Shown: positions 47,359 to 56,943 of the stretch, in pieces
How positions within the stretch are numbered: position 1 is the stretch's first letter
How the letters are laid out: each line of letters begins with the position of its first letter
From: Acidimicrobiales bacterium
GTDB taxonomy: Bacteria > Actinomycetota > Acidimicrobiia > Acidimicrobiales > RAAP-2
NCBI GenBank assembly: GCA_025362585.1
Contig: JANYFR010000025.1
Location: forward strand, 1-64,000
Direction: 5' to 3'
Length of the DNA: 64,000 nucleotides
Translations under genes and position numbers: made by a program
The notes under the pieces: generated by a model
The model's database searches: none
What the model was told of the DNA's origin: nothing
The model's input: only the letters and a program-made list of their open reading frames with translations

Positions 47359-49173
47359 TTAGAAGTGAAGGTACTCGGGCATGAAGTTGCCCAGGGGGCT
47401 CGGGACGACACCGACCTTGCTTCGCAGAGTACGAATGACTTCAATGGCTCTGGCCGGTGTGGGCTCGTAGAGAACGGGTAGCTGTACGGCCGCGTACTTC
47501 GCGTACGCCGCCAAGTTCGCGCTGCCCGTTACCGTCGCACCAATGAGTGACGTCATCTGCGGACTGCTGTAGGAGCCGACGTTGAAGTCACTCGTGGGGT
47601 TGAACAGGCGCTCGCCGGAGGGGAAGTAGGCCGGCTGGTAGGACCAGCCGCCGGCCCAGGAGCAGATCTCGAAACCCGACGCACCGCCGCAGTCCGCAAT
47701 CACCTTGTCGTTGCTCTCGGTTGCATGGGTGACGATGATGCCGATCGACGACCAGGCGGCAGTCTCATTGGCGAACGCCAGATCGAGCGACGGCGAGCCG
47801 GCAGTCCACACCATGTTGAAGTTGAGGGTGTAGTGGACCGAAATGTTCGCGCCGCACTGGTTCGCTGCAGAACCCGGCGTGGTGCACGTCATCACGCCGT
47901 TCTGGAGCGTCCACCCGTGTCCAATGAGGAGGTTCTTCGCCGCCGTCAGATTGAAGGGATAGGGATTGACCAGCCGCCCCCCGATTGCTGTCGGGGTGCT
48001 CGGAGGGAGTGGGCTGTAGGACGGGAACGCGTAGCCCCGGAAGGCCCGGGTGATGATGCCCGACTGGTCGACCGCCGTCTGGAGGGCTTGGCGGATGTAG
48101 AGCTGGGCGAGGGCCGCCGCCTTGGGGTCCGTCGGACTGAAGTTAAACGCGGCGTAGTTAAAGGCCCACGGAGATGCTGCGAACAGTCGGTAGCGACTCG
48201 ACAACGGACCCCAGTTGGCCCCCGCCACGCCCGGTCGGGGAGCGGGCGTGGGCAGAACTGACGTGTCCACGTAGCCAATGTCGAGCGAGCCGGCTTGCAG
48301 CCGGTTCTCTTCCGCTAACGAGGTCGTGAACGCGACCTCGCGTACGTAGCGCACCATGGGCCGCTGGGGTCCGGAGTAGCGCGCGTTGGGCTGAAAGGTA
48401 ACGTTGCCGCCGTTGTCAAAGTTGGTCAGTTTCCAGGGCCCGTCGACGCCGCTCTGCCACATCGAACCGGTGTAGGTCGACGTCTTCGTCGCCGTGGCGT
48501 CGAGATAGTGCTCGACGTTGAGACAGGCCGCGGTGGTAGTGCTCGCCCCGAAGTCGCCGCTAGCGCAGTGACCTCGTACGCCGGGAGCCGTGAAGTCCCA
48601 GGCGTTCGGCATGGGCGTGATCTGTGAAAGGTAGTTCGAGAGCACCCACTGATGATCGACCGGTGTCGCAAAGGTGATCGTGACGGCATTGGCGAGCGCC
48701 GACGCGGAGATCACCTGGTCCGGGATGCCCACGTTCGCCGTGTAGCCGCAGTACGAGGTCGGGTCGGCTCGGTACATATTGAGAAAGAACATGACCGATC
48801 GGGCGTCGACCACTTGGCCGTCGGCAAATCGCCATCCCTTCATCGCTATGGTGACGGTCCGATTGCCGTGACTGAACTGCGGGGGTTTAGCGAGGGAGAC
48901 GCTCGGCGCGAAGGCGCTCGATCCACCCACCCCGAACCAGTAGAGGGGCCGGAACATCAACTCTTGAAACTGATTGACGTTGTTGATCGAGAAGTAGGCG
49001 CAGCCCATAAAGGGAAAGATGTAATTGGGGCTCGCCCCGGCGGCCTCGGCAAACGTGATGGTGCCCGCGGGGGTGGCGGCAGTACTGACGCCCGGGTGCG
49101 CGAGAAAAATTGACGTGGCGCTGATCGCCGCCACGAGAATGCCGCTGACGCGAGCTCGGCGACTTAGTTGCAT
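47359..49173 (-). CDS. ABC transporter substrate-binding protein, family 5 (copy 1)
   Basis: A 604-residue paralog of the protein encoded just downstream, same length and organisation (NYIFPFMGCAYFSINNVNQF, MFRPLYWFG, MKGWRFADGQVVDARSVMFF). It has a Sec signal peptide with no lipobox. The two copies are aligned along their entire length but diverged enough to bind different ligands. It is the first gene of the transporter block on this strand. The start is ATG 49173 with AAGG about eleven bases upstream. Confidence 0.92.
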   Translation of the reverse strand: MQLSRRARVSGILVAAISATSIFLAHPGVSTAATPAGTITFAEAAGASPNYIFPFMGCAYFSINNVNQFQELMFRPLYWFGVGGSSAFAPSVSLAKPPQFSHGNRTVTIAMKGWRFADGQVVDARSVMFFLNMYRADPTSYCGYTANVGIPDQVISASALANAVTITFATPVDHQWVLSNYLSQITPMPNAWDFTAPGVRGHCASGDFGASTTTAACLNVEHYLDATATKTSTYTGSMWQSGVDGPWKLTNFDNGGNVTFQPNARYSGPQRPMVRYVREVAFTTSLAEENRLQAGSLDIGYVDTSVLPTPAPRPGVAGANWGPLSSRYRLFAASPWAFNYAAFNFSPTDPKAAALAQLYIRQALQTAVDQSGIITRAFRGYAFPSYSPLPPSTPTAIGGRLVNPYPFNLTAAKNLLIGHGWTLQNGVMTCTTPGSAANQCGANISVHYTLNFNMVWTAGSPSLDLAFANETAAWSSIGIIVTHATESNDKVIADCGGASGFEICSWAGGWSYQPAYFPSGERLFNPTSDFNVGSYSSPQMTSLIGATVTGSANLAAYAKYAAVQLPVLYEPTPARAIEVIRTLRSKVGVVPSPLGNFMPEYLHF

Positions 49174-49311
49174 GTCGAGTGGCCTTCTCTAGTTCTGGTG
49201 GGCCCGTGGGTCGCCAACGCTGACGTCACGACAATCGGTTCATCAGCAAACTTACGACTTTTCGTCGGTCGGAAGTACGCACCTCGCGGCGTTGTCTCTG
49301 GGCCTGCATCG

Positions 49312-50223
49312 TCAGCGAACGAGCGCGGCGCGAAGGATCTGCGCGGCGTTGGCGTGTTCGAAGACGAATCCCGCACCCTCTAGGGCTCGGGGTTCGACGC
49401 GCTGGCTCGCGAGGACCACCTCAATGGCGAGTGGGGCGCCGAGGGCCATTCGAAGCGCGGCGGCGGGGACGGCGAATGGCGCGCGGCGGCGCAACTGGCG
49501 CGCGAGCGCCATTGTGAAGTCGACGTTCGTGAGCGGCTGGGGGGCGGCGAGGTTGAAGGGTCCGGCACTTCGATGATCGAGCACCCAGAGGATCGCTCGC
49601 ACTTCGTCAACGAGTGAGATGGGACTTACCCACTGCTGGCCCGAGGCCAACCGACCCCCGAGGCCGAGGCGGAAAAGAGGCAGTTGCCGCTTCAGAGCCC
49701 CGCCACGAGAACTCATCACAATTCCCGTGCGCAAGAGGGCGACCGTAGCGCCCTGGCGCCCGAGCGCCAGGGCGGCCTGCTCCCACTGACGACAGACGTC
49801 CGCGAGGAAATCGTTGCCGGGTGATGAGGTTTCGTTAAGCCGTTCGTCGCCACGAGAACCGTAGAAGCCAATCGCCGATCCGCTGGCGAGCATGGGTGCA
49901 CCGGACTTCATGGAACCAATGGCGCGCACGAGGAGTTCTGTCGAAGCGGTGCGTGACCTGAGAATCTCGTCTCGTCGCGCTGGCGTCCATCGTCGATCGG
50001 CGATGCCGGCGCCCGCGAGGTTCACGACGGCGTCAAAGCCGCCGACGCGCGCCAGGTCCCGTTCATCGACGTCGCCGCTCGACGGGTCCCAGCGAATGCC
50101 AGCCGGAGCATTCGCGCGCGTCGACGGTCGGATAAAGCAGATGACGTCGTCGCCGCGCTCGCGCAGCGCCTCGACCAGGGCCGAGCCAATGAAGCCCGAG
50201 GCCCCCGTTACACCGATTCGCAT
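49312..50223 (-). CDS. TIGR01777-type NAD-dependent epimerase/dehydratase
   Basis: A 303-residue extended SDR protein of the TIGR01777/DUF1731 family. It opens MRIGVTGASGFIGSALVEAL and has VNLAGAGIADRRWTPARRDE, SGSAIGFYG, and the C-terminal DUF1731 block (FAVPAAALRMALG). Related proteins have been tied to division or lipid metabolism, but no activity is firmly known. The start at 50223 gives the normal N-terminus; 50235 would add four residues. It overlaps the upstream hydrolase gene by 16 bases, indicating coupling. Confidence 0.88.
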   Translation of the reverse strand: MRIGVTGASGFIGSALVEALRERGDDVICFIRPSTRANAPAGIRWDPSSGDVDERDLARVGGFDAVVNLAGAGIADRRWTPARRDEILRSRTASTELLVRAIGSMKSGAPMLASGSAIGFYGSRGDERLNETSSPGNDFLADVCRQWEQAALALGRQGATVALLRTGIVMSSRGGALKRQLPLFRLGLGGRLASGQQWVSPISLVDEVRAILWVLDHRSAGPFNLAAPQPLTNVDFTMALARQLRRRAPFAVPAAALRMALGAPLAIEVVLASQRVEPRALEGAGFVFEHANAAQILRAALVR

Positions 50224-51020
50224 ACCCGGTCCCATTCCGCGTCAATCTGCTCGGCGAGTTGATCGGGCGTCGACAGGTGCGCGCCGTGACTGGCGTTGGC
50301 GAAGGCGCGGCACTCGATGCCAGGGTTCGCCTTGACGAGCTCGTTGCATAGTTTGGCGTAGTACTCGTGCAGGAGCCCGTCACCGTAGACGTAGACACAG
50401 GGCACCGTCAACTGAGCGAGGTCGAAGGGGGCGTTGGGTTGGCGAAGGCTCGTTAGGTCGCTCACGAGGGCCGGGCCGTCGAGGCGACGCGAATCACGTT
50501 CACGCTCGCTCAAACGCTCCCACGCCCCATTGGAGACAATGCGACGAAAGAAGTGCTCGGCTTCGGTGGCGGGATTGGCGCCGAGGGGCGGACGGGCGCG
50601 GTCGCGAGGGAGAATCCACGGCAGCGGTGCTTCGTAGAGCACCGCGAGTTCGAAAAGCGACGGTTCACTCACGGCCGCACCGAGGGTCACGACGCCGCCA
50701 AAGCTGTGGCCGAGGGCGATGACGGGTCCGCGGGCCGCTTCTCTTCGCGCAACGTCGACCAAGTCGGCGATGTCGCGCTCGAAGCCGAGGGGACGGAGTT
50801 CGCGCGAGGCCTGGTAGCCGCGGCGGTCGTAGGCGACGAGGTCGAATCGTTCGGTTCGCCGCGCCAATCGCGCGAACGAGCCGCCCCGATCGAGGCCACC
50901 GTGCACGCACACAATCGTCGCTTCGGGATGTTCGACGCGGCGCTCGAGTAGTGCGAGTCCCGCCACCGGGGTTGCGACGACGTGGTGGAGTCCGAGCGGC
51001 GGCGTCGCAGTGGAACTCAC
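50208..51020 (-). CDS. alpha/beta hydrolase
   Basis: A 270-residue alpha/beta hydrolase. It has the HGGLDRGGSF oxyanion-loop region, nucleophile elbow GHSFGG, an acid residue in YVYGDGLL and the catalytic His in ASHGAHLS. It is cytosolic with no signal peptide. The substrate is unknown. The GTG start at 51020 follows TAGATT by exactly six bases. It is first in a two-gene unit with the TIGR01777 gene and divergent from kgd. Confidence 0.87.
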   Translation of the reverse strand: MSSTATPPLGLHHVVATPVAGLALLERRVEHPEATIVCVHGGLDRGGSFARLARRTERFDLVAYDRRGYQASRELRPLGFERDIADLVDVARREAARGPVIALGHSFGGVVTLGAAVSEPSLFELAVLYEAPLPWILPRDRARPPLGANPATEAEHFFRRIVSNGAWERLSERERDSRRLDGPALVSDLTSLRQPNAPFDLAQLTVPCVYVYGDGLLHEYYAKLCNELVKANPGIECRAFANASHGAHLSTPDQLAEQIDAEWDRVCESV

Positions 51021-51026
51021 CCAGAG

Positions 51027-51032
51027 AATCTA
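51027..51032 (-). promoter_or_regulatory. -10 element, leaderless alpha/beta hydrolase gene
   Basis: TAGATT on the minus strand, six bases, then GTG at 51020. Confidence 0.5.
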
Positions 51033-51078
51033 CTGGCTCGTGACCGTCGCGAACCTACGTTGGCGACGGATAGACCCC

Positions 51079-51084
51079 TAGGCT
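51079..51084 (+). promoter_or_regulatory. -10 element, leaderless kgd
   Basis: TAGGCT, six bases (agaggg), then GTG at 51091. The intervening AGAGGG abuts the start and is too close to act as a Shine-Dalgarno. Confidence 0.55.
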
Positions 51085-51090
51085 AGAGGG

Positions 51091-54000
51091 GTGACCACGC
51101 CCTCGGACGCCTCGCCCTCTCAATCGAGCAAGGGGTCCTTTGGACCAAACGCCTGGCTCGTCGACGATATGTACGACCGCTTTCTGGCCAATCCCGATTC
51201 CGTGGCCGAGAGTTGGCGTGAGTTCTTCGCGGGCTACCAGCGCTCGACGGTCCCGTCCGTCGCCATCGCGAACCCCGTCGCCGTCAAGCCCAAGGTCGCG
51301 ATCGACGCCGACGCGACGCCGCTTCGCGGCGCCGCGGCGCGCATTGTCGCGAATATGAACGCGAGTCTCGCCGTTCCCACCGCCACGAGCGTGCGGACCG
51401 TCTCGGCGCGGCTCCTCGAGATCAACCGTGCGGGCCTCAACGAGTCGCTCGCGCGATCGAGTGGCGCGAAGGTCTCCTTCACCCACTTCATTGCCTTCGC
51501 CGTCATCAAGGGCCTCGCCGCGATTCCCTCGCTCAACGCAACGTTCGTCGACGCCGTCGACGAGAAGGGCACGCCGGGCGTGCGCCACCACGAGCACGTC
51601 GGACTCGGCCTCGCCGTCGACGTGCAACGGCCCGACGGCACCCGCAATCTCCTGGTGCCGGTGATTCGTGACGCCGACACCCTGAACTTTCGTGAGTTCC
51701 TCTTCGCCTACGAGGACCTGGTGCGCAAGGTGCATAACGTCAGTTTCGGCGCCGACGACTTCGTCGGCGCGACGGTCACGCTCACCAATCCCGGCACGCT
51801 CGGCACGGTCCAGTCGGTGCCTCGACTGATGCCGGGCCAGGGCGCGATCATTGGTGTCGGATCACTCACGTGGCCCGCGGGCTTTGAAGCGGCCGATCCT
51901 CGCGCACTGGCTGAACTCGGGGTGGGCAAAGTGATGACGTTGACGTCGACGTACGACCACCGCATCATTCAGGGCGCCGAGTCAGGTCTCTTTCTCAAGT
52001 TCGTCGCCGAGTGCCTGACCGGCCAGCACCGGTTCTACGACGAGGTCTTCGAGGCCCTCGGGATCCCGTACGAACCGGCGAGGTGGGCCATGGACCGCAA
52101 CCCCTCGCTCAGCGACGGCGACGCCGAAAGGATTCTGAAACAGATCCGGGTCCAGGAGCTCATCAACATGTATCGGGTCCGCGGGCACCTGAACGCGCAC
52201 TTGGACCCCCTGCACAGCGAGCCGCCGGCGCTGCACGCGGAACTGGACCTCGCTAACTACGGACTGACCATCTGGGACCTGCAACGCAGCTTCGTGGTCG
52301 ACCGGCTGGCCGGGCGCAGCGTGGCGACGCTCGAGGAGATCCTGGCGATCCTGCGTGACGCGTACTGTCGGACGATTGGTATTGAGTACGGCCACATCAT
52401 GGACCCCGTCCAGAAGCGTTGGATCCAAGAACGAGTGGAGGGCGTGAACCCTGCGATGGGCGTTGACCAACAGCATCGCGTTCTCGAAGCCCTCAACGAG
52501 GCCGAGGTCTTCGAGCGGTTCCTGCACTCTCGCTACGTCGGTCAAAAGCGATTCGGTCTCGAGGGAGGGGAGTCGACCATCGTGGCGCTCCAGACCATCC
52601 TCGACGTCGCCGCCGACGAGGGGACCCGCGAGGCGGTCATCGCGATGGCCCACCGGGGGCGACTGAACGTGCTCGCCAACATCGTCGGCAAGTCCTACAG
52701 TGACATTTTCTCGGAGTTCGAGGGTAACCTCGACCCCGAAAGCGTCCAGGGCAGCGGAGACGTCAAGTACCACAAGGGCGCGCGCGGCGTGTTCAAAAAC
52801 CCCCGGGGCGCGACGGTCGAGGTCTCGATGGCCTCGAACCCATCACACCTCGAAGCGGTCAGTCCCGTGGTCGAAGGCATCGTGCGGGCCAAGCAGGACC
52901 TCGTCCTTCGACCGAGCGACGTCGTCACGGTCGACCAGCCCGGGACTCACTTCCCGTACTTGGCGATCCTCATCCACGGTGACGCGGCCTTCGCCGGACA
53001 GGGCGTCGTCGCCGAGACCCTCAACATGTCCCAGCTCTCGGGCTACCACGTCGGCGGGGCGCTGCACATCGTCATCAACAATCAGGTGGGCTTCACGACG
53101 GCCCCCGACTCGGCGCGCTCGAGCTTCTACCCGACCGACGTCGCCAAGATGATCCAGGCGCCCATCTTTCACGTGAACGGCGACGACCCCGAGGCCTGCG
53201 CGCGAGCCGCACGTCTCGCCTACGACTACCGCGAGACGTTCCACCGCGACGTCGTGCTGGACATTGTCTGCTACCGACGATTCGGTCACAACGAGGGTGA
53301 CGACCCCAGCTACACCCAGCCCCAGATGTACAAGGTCATCGACCAGATGCGCTCGGTTCGAAAGGTGTACACCGAGACCCTGGTGCGCCGTGGTGATATC
53401 TCGATCGATGAGGCCGAAGAGGCGCTCAACGACTTCAACGCTCGCCTCCAGAGTGTGCTTGACGAGGTGCGCGCGGTGCCGGTGCCCGAACTCACCGGCG
53501 TTCCGGTCGCCGAGGTGCCCGACGACGCCCCGGCGCCCGACACCGGCGTGGACCGAGAGACCCTGCTCGAGATCGCTCGCGCGACGGTCAGCGCGCCCGA
53601 GGGATTCACCATCCACCCCAAACTCGAGCGCCAGTTCGCCCAGCGTCGCACCCTTGTCGAAGGCGGTGAGGTGGACTGGGCGCTCGGTGAGGCGCTGGCC
53701 TTTGGCACCCTCGTGGTCGAAGGCTCCAACGTCCGGTTGATGGGCCAAGACTCGCGCCGGGGCACGTTCTCGCACCGTCACGCCGCCCTCATTGACTACG
53801 ACACCGGCGCTCAGTACGTGCCGCTCGCGAGCATGGGTGCGCCGGGGTTCTTCACGGTGCGCGACTCGTTCCTGAGTGAGTACGCGGCGCTCGGCTTCGA
53901 GTACGGCTATTCGGTCGAGGCCCACAACACGCTGGTCGCGTGGGAGGCCCAGTTTGGCGACTTCATGAACGGCGCGGAGGTCATTATCGACAATTTCCTC

Positions 54001-54687
54001 GTCGCGGCCGAGGACAAGTGGGGCCAACTGGCGAGCCTGGTGATGCTCCTACCCCACGGCTACGAGGGCCAGGGACCCGAACACTCGAGTGGACGCATCG
54101 AGCGCTTCCTGTCGCTGTGCGCACGCAACAACATTCGCGTCGCGCAACCAACGACCGCCGCGCAGTACTTCCACCTCCTGCGCAGCCAGGTACTGCGTGA
54201 TCGCCCGACCCCGTTGGTGGTCTTCACGCCGAAGTCACTGCTGCGTGCCAACCAGACCCGGTCGCCGTTGACCGACTTCGAACGAGGTTCGTTCCAGAGC
54301 GTCCTTGACGACTCCGTGATCAACGCGTTGGCCGTCACCCGCGCGGTCGTGGCGTCCGGCAAGGTGGCCCACGAGGCGATCGCGCGGCGCAATGAGCTCG
54401 GACGTGACGCGGTGGCGGTCATCCGGGTGGAACAGCTCTACCCGTGGCCGGCCGGCGTCCTCGAGTCGGTGCTCGCGAACTACCCGAACCTCCACGAGAT
54501 CGTGTGGCTCCAAGAGGAGCCCGAGAACATGGGCGCCTGGCCCTTCGTCCACCATCGGATGCACGACCAGTTCCGCGGCCGGGCGGTCAGCCACGTGGCG
54601 CGCGCGGAGTCGGCCAGCCCCGCGACGGGTAGCGGCCTGATTCACGGCGCCGAGCAGGCCGACCTTCTCGTTCGGGCCATCGGATGA
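51091..54687 (+). CDS. kgd: multifunctional 2-oxoglutarate metabolism enzyme (KGD/OdhA)
   Basis: A 1198-residue actinobacterial-type fusion. A short N-terminal segment (FGPNAWLVDDMYDRFLANPDSV) is followed by an E2-like acyltransferase domain (about residues 95-330, with TSTYDHRIIQGAESGLF) and a full thiamine-diphosphate 2-oxoglutarate dehydrogenase E1 (GMAHRGRLNVLANIVGKS, HGDAAFAGQGVVAETLNMS, INNQVGFTT). It oxidatively or non-oxidatively decarboxylates 2-oxoglutarate. There is no lipoyl domain, as expected, because in this class it borrows one from another E2. It produces the succinyl-CoA level of the TCA cycle, where the methylmalonyl-CoA mutase also feeds. The NYN gene overlaps its end by four bases. 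Confidence 0.96.
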   Translation: MTTPSDASPSQSSKGSFGPNAWLVDDMYDRFLANPDSVAESWREFFAGYQRSTVPSVAIANPVAVKPKVAIDADATPLRGAAARIVANMNASLAVPTATSVRTVSARLLEINRAGLNESLARSSGAKVSFTHFIAFAVIKGLAAIPSLNATFVDAVDEKGTPGVRHHEHVGLGLAVDVQRPDGTRNLLVPVIRDADTLNFREFLFAYEDLVRKVHNVSFGADDFVGATVTLTNPGTLGTVQSVPRLMPGQGAIIGVGSLTWPAGFEAADPRALAELGVGKVMTLTSTYDHRIIQGAESGLFLKFVAECLTGQHRFYDEVFEALGIPYEPARWAMDRNPSLSDGDAERILKQIRVQELINMYRVRGHLNAHLDPLHSEPPALHAELDLANYGLTIWDLQRSFVVDRLAGRSVATLEEILAILRDAYCRTIGIEYGHIMDPVQKRWIQERVEGVNPAMGVDQQHRVLEALNEAEVFERFLHSRYVGQKRFGLEGGESTIVALQTILDVAADEGTREAVIAMAHRGRLNVLANIVGKSYSDIFSEFEGNLDPESVQGSGDVKYHKGARGVFKNPRGATVEVSMASNPSHLEAVSPVVEGIVRAKQDLVLRPSDVVTVDQPGTHFPYLAILIHGDAAFAGQGVVAETLNMSQLSGYHVGGALHIVINNQVGFTTAPDSARSSFYPTDVAKMIQAPIFHVNGDDPEACARAARLAYDYRETFHRDVVLDIVCYRRFGHNEGDDPSYTQPQMYKVIDQMRSVRKVYTETLVRRGDISIDEAEEALNDFNARLQSVLDEVRAVPVPELTGVPVAEVPDDAPAPDTGVDRETLLEIARATVSAPEGFTIHPKLERQFAQRRTLVEGGEVDWALGEALAFGTLVVEGSNVRLMGQDSRRGTFSHRHAALIDYDTGAQYVPLASMGAPGFFTVRDSFLSEYAALGFEYGYSVEAHNTLVAWEAQFGDFMNGAEVIIDNFLVAAEDKWGQLASLVMLLPHGYEGQGPEHSSGRIERFLSLCARNNIRVAQPTTAAQYFHLLRSQVLRDRPTPLVVFTPKSLLRANQTRSPLTDFERGSFQSVLDDSVINALAVTRAVVASGKVAHEAIARRNELGRDAVAVIRVEQLYPWPAGVLESVLANYPNLHEIVWLQEEPENMGAWPFVHHRMHDQFRGRAVSHVARAESASPATGSGLIHGAEQADLLVRAIG

Positions 54688-55739
54688 CCCCCCCCAAGAG
54701 CCCGCGCGAACGCGTTATTGTCGACGGATCGAACTTCGCGACCGAGGGTCGCGTCGTGCCGAGCCTCGCCCAGCTCGACGAGGCCGTTCGGGCCTTTTTG
54801 GACGAGCACCCCCACGCCGAGATGATCGTCGTCGCCGACGCCAGCTTCGAGCATCGCGTCGCGTCGGGAGAGCGAGCGCGCTTCAAGGAGGCCGAACTGG
54901 CCGGCGAGATTGTGACCCCGCCGGCGGGCGCCGTGGGTCGAGGCGACGCCTTCATCTTGAAGATCGCCGACCGGATCAACGGCGTGGTACTCAGCAACGA
55001 CTCGTTCCAAGAGTTTCACGACGAGTACCCGTGGCTCTTCGACGTGGGTCGGCTCATTGGAGGAAAGCCGGTGCACGGCGTCGGGTGGGTCTTCACGCCC
55101 CGACTACCGGTGCGCGGAATCAAGTCCACCCGCGGCGCCAAGAAGCTCTCGGTGACTCTGGCGGGCGGCGTGAAGCCGTCCATTGGCACGACCCTGACCC
55201 CGGTGAAGACAGAAAAGTCCCTCGTGAAGAAGGCGGCGGCCAAACCGGCGAAGGCGACCGTGAAGGCGACGAAGAAGGCCCCAAAGCTGGACGAGGCACC
55301 CGCCAAGAAGGCGGCCAAGCGGGTACCGGCCAAGAAGCCGGCGACGAAGAAGGGCACCGAAACGGTGGCCGAGGTCGCCGTGAGGGCCCCGCGACGCACC
55401 GCCAAGGCACCCGCGTCGACGGTCTCCCCGGCCCCGACGGTTGCCCTACAGCGAGGGCGCCATCCCGTCAACCCCGAGGCCGAATTCACGGCCTTTCGCC
55501 ACGCGCACCGTCTCGGCGCGAAGGTCGAAGGTGAGGTCACGGCCTTCACGTCGCACGGCGCAGTGATCAAGGTGACCCTGAAGGGGGGCCAGCAGATTGC
55601 GTGCTACGCGCCCACGACGGGGCTGGGCGATCCGGCTCCCGCGCGCGCGCGCGACGTCTTGCAGCGCGGCGACCGACGCACGTTTCGCCTGACGACCGTC
55701 GACGTTGATCGACGAATTGCGGAATTGGCTCTTTCGTGA
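54684..55739 (+). CDS. Regnase-like NYN ribonuclease with Lys-rich linker and S1-like tail
   Basis: A 351-residue putative RNase. Residues about 8-150 form a Zc3h12a/Regnase-like NYN domain with conserved acidic positions: VIVDGSNFATEGR, MIVVADASFEH, GRGDAFILKIAD and GVVLSNDSFQEF. Residues about 180-250 are a Lys/Ala-rich H1-like linker (KKAPKLDEAPAKKAAKRVPA). The C-terminus (about 265-351) looks like an S1-type OB fold (AKVEGEVTAFTSHGAVIKV and TVDVDRRIAELALS). A nuclease with two RNA-binding appendages is inferred. It is coupled to kgd and to the FabZ-like gene by 4-base overlaps. Substrate unknown. Confidence 0.8.
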   Translation: MTPPKSPRERVIVDGSNFATEGRVVPSLAQLDEAVRAFLDEHPHAEMIVVADASFEHRVASGERARFKEAELAGEIVTPPAGAVGRGDAFILKIADRINGVVLSNDSFQEFHDEYPWLFDVGRLIGGKPVHGVGWVFTPRLPVRGIKSTRGAKKLSVTLAGGVKPSIGTTLTPVKTEKSLVKKAAAKPAKATVKATKKAPKLDEAPAKKAAKRVPAKKPATKKGTETVAEVAVRAPRRTAKAPASTVSPAPTVALQRGRHPVNPEAEFTAFRHAHRLGAKVEGEVTAFTSHGAVIKVTLKGGQQIACYAPTTGLGDPAPARARDVLQRGDRRTFRLTTVDVDRRIAELALS

Positions 55740-56170
55740 GCGGCCCGTCGCTCGACCCGACAGATTGGCTGCCCCACCGCGCGCCGTTTCTGTTGGTCGA
55801 TTCGATGGTGAGCATCGAGCCGGGGCGGCGCGCGAGTGGACGGTGGACCCTGCGCGGTGACGAGTGGTTCTTTCCCGGCCACTTTCCGGGCCGACCGACG
55901 ACGCCGGGCGTCCTGCTCCTCGAAGCCATTGCCCAGTGCGGGGCCGTCGCCGTCTTGGCCGATCCCAAGTACACCGGACGGCTGCCGCTCTTTGGGGGCG
56001 TCGAGCGGGCGCGTTTCCGTCGCCAAGTCGTGCCCGGTGACACGGTGCTGCTCGAGTGCGAGATGACCCAGCTCTCGGCGCGTGGCGGCAAGGGTCACGG
56101 ACGTGCGAGCGTTGATGGCCAAGTGGCGGCCGAGGCCGACATTCTGTTCATCCTGGCCGACCGGGCATGA
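55736..56170 (+). CDS. FabZ-like 3-hydroxyacyl-ACP dehydratase
   Basis: A 144-residue hotdog-fold protein. It carries the FabZ/FabA active-site pattern FPGHFPGRPTTPGVLLLEAIAQ (catalytic His and Glu) and LPHRAPFLLVD near the N-terminus. It probably dehydrates 3-hydroxyacyl thioesters, although in actinobacteria the main dehydratase is often a different system, so its acyl carrier is uncertain. GTG start at 55736 overlaps the preceding stop; the xth ATG overlaps its own stop. Confidence 0.88.
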   Translation: MSGPSLDPTDWLPHRAPFLLVDSMVSIEPGRRASGRWTLRGDEWFFPGHFPGRPTTPGVLLLEAIAQCGAVAVLADPKYTGRLPLFGGVERARFRRQVVPGDTVLLECEMTQLSARGGKGHGRASVDGQVAAEADILFILADRA

Positions 56171-56943
56171 GGGTAGCCACCTGGAACGTGAATTCGCTGA
56201 CGGCCCGCTGGCCCCGGGTCGAGTCGTGGCTGCTCGAGCACCAGCCCGACGTCGTGTTGATTCAAGAGACGAAGCAGACCGACGCGAAGTTCCCCTTCGA
56301 GGCCCTCGCCGAACGCGGCTACGCGGCGGCGCACCACGGGCAAGGTCAGTGGAACGGCGTGGCCATCTTCTCCAAGGTCGGACTCGGGGACGTGACGCGG
56401 GGATTCGGCGATGAGGACCCGGAGGCGCGCTTCATTGGGGCGACCTGTGGTGGTGTGCGGTTCTACTCGTGCTACGTTCCCAACGGCCGCGCCCTCGACG
56501 ACCCGCACTACGCTTACAAACTGCAGTGGCTCGCCAAACTTCGCGACCTGCTCGAACAGCGCGACCGCTCGACACCCGTGGTGGTGGGCGGCGACTTCAA
56601 CGTGGCCCCCACGGACCTTGACTGCTACGACCCGGCCGTCTTCGTGGGCGCGACTCACGTGAGCGAGCCCGAGCGCGCCGCCCTGCGCGCGATTGAAGCG
56701 ACGGGCCTCGTGGACCTCACGAGGTCCCTGCACCCCGACGAACCGTCATTCTCGTGGTGGGACTACCGCAACGGCGCCTTCCACCGTGGATGGGGACTGC
56801 GTATCGACCTGCTCTACGTCGACGAGAGCCTGCGCGCCACCGTGACGGCGAGCTACGTCGACCGCGACGCGCGAAAGGGCGAGAAACCCTCCGACCACGC
56901 CCCGGTGTTCGGAGAGTTTGACCTGACGAAGAGACCTAACTGA
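56167..56943 (+). CDS. xth: exodeoxyribonuclease III
   Basis: A 258-residue AP endonuclease/3'-5' exonuclease that repairs abasic and damaged 3' ends. It shows MRVATWNVNSL, the metal Glu in LIQETKQTD, VVGGDFNVAPTDLD and the catalytic pair in RIDLLYV and SDHAPVFGEF. Length is normal. It ends the kgd-NYN-fabZ-xth run of overlapping genes and overlaps the convergent TPP-enzyme gene by eight bases. Confidence 0.95.
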   Translation: MRVATWNVNSLTARWPRVESWLLEHQPDVVLIQETKQTDAKFPFEALAERGYAAAHHGQGQWNGVAIFSKVGLGDVTRGFGDEDPEARFIGATCGGVRFYSCYVPNGRALDDPHYAYKLQWLAKLRDLLEQRDRSTPVVVGGDFNVAPTDLDCYDPAVFVGATHVSEPERAALRAIEATGLVDLTRSLHPDEPSFSWWDYRNGAFHRGWGLRIDLLYVDESLRATVTASYVDRDARKGEKPSDHAPVFGEFDLTKRPN

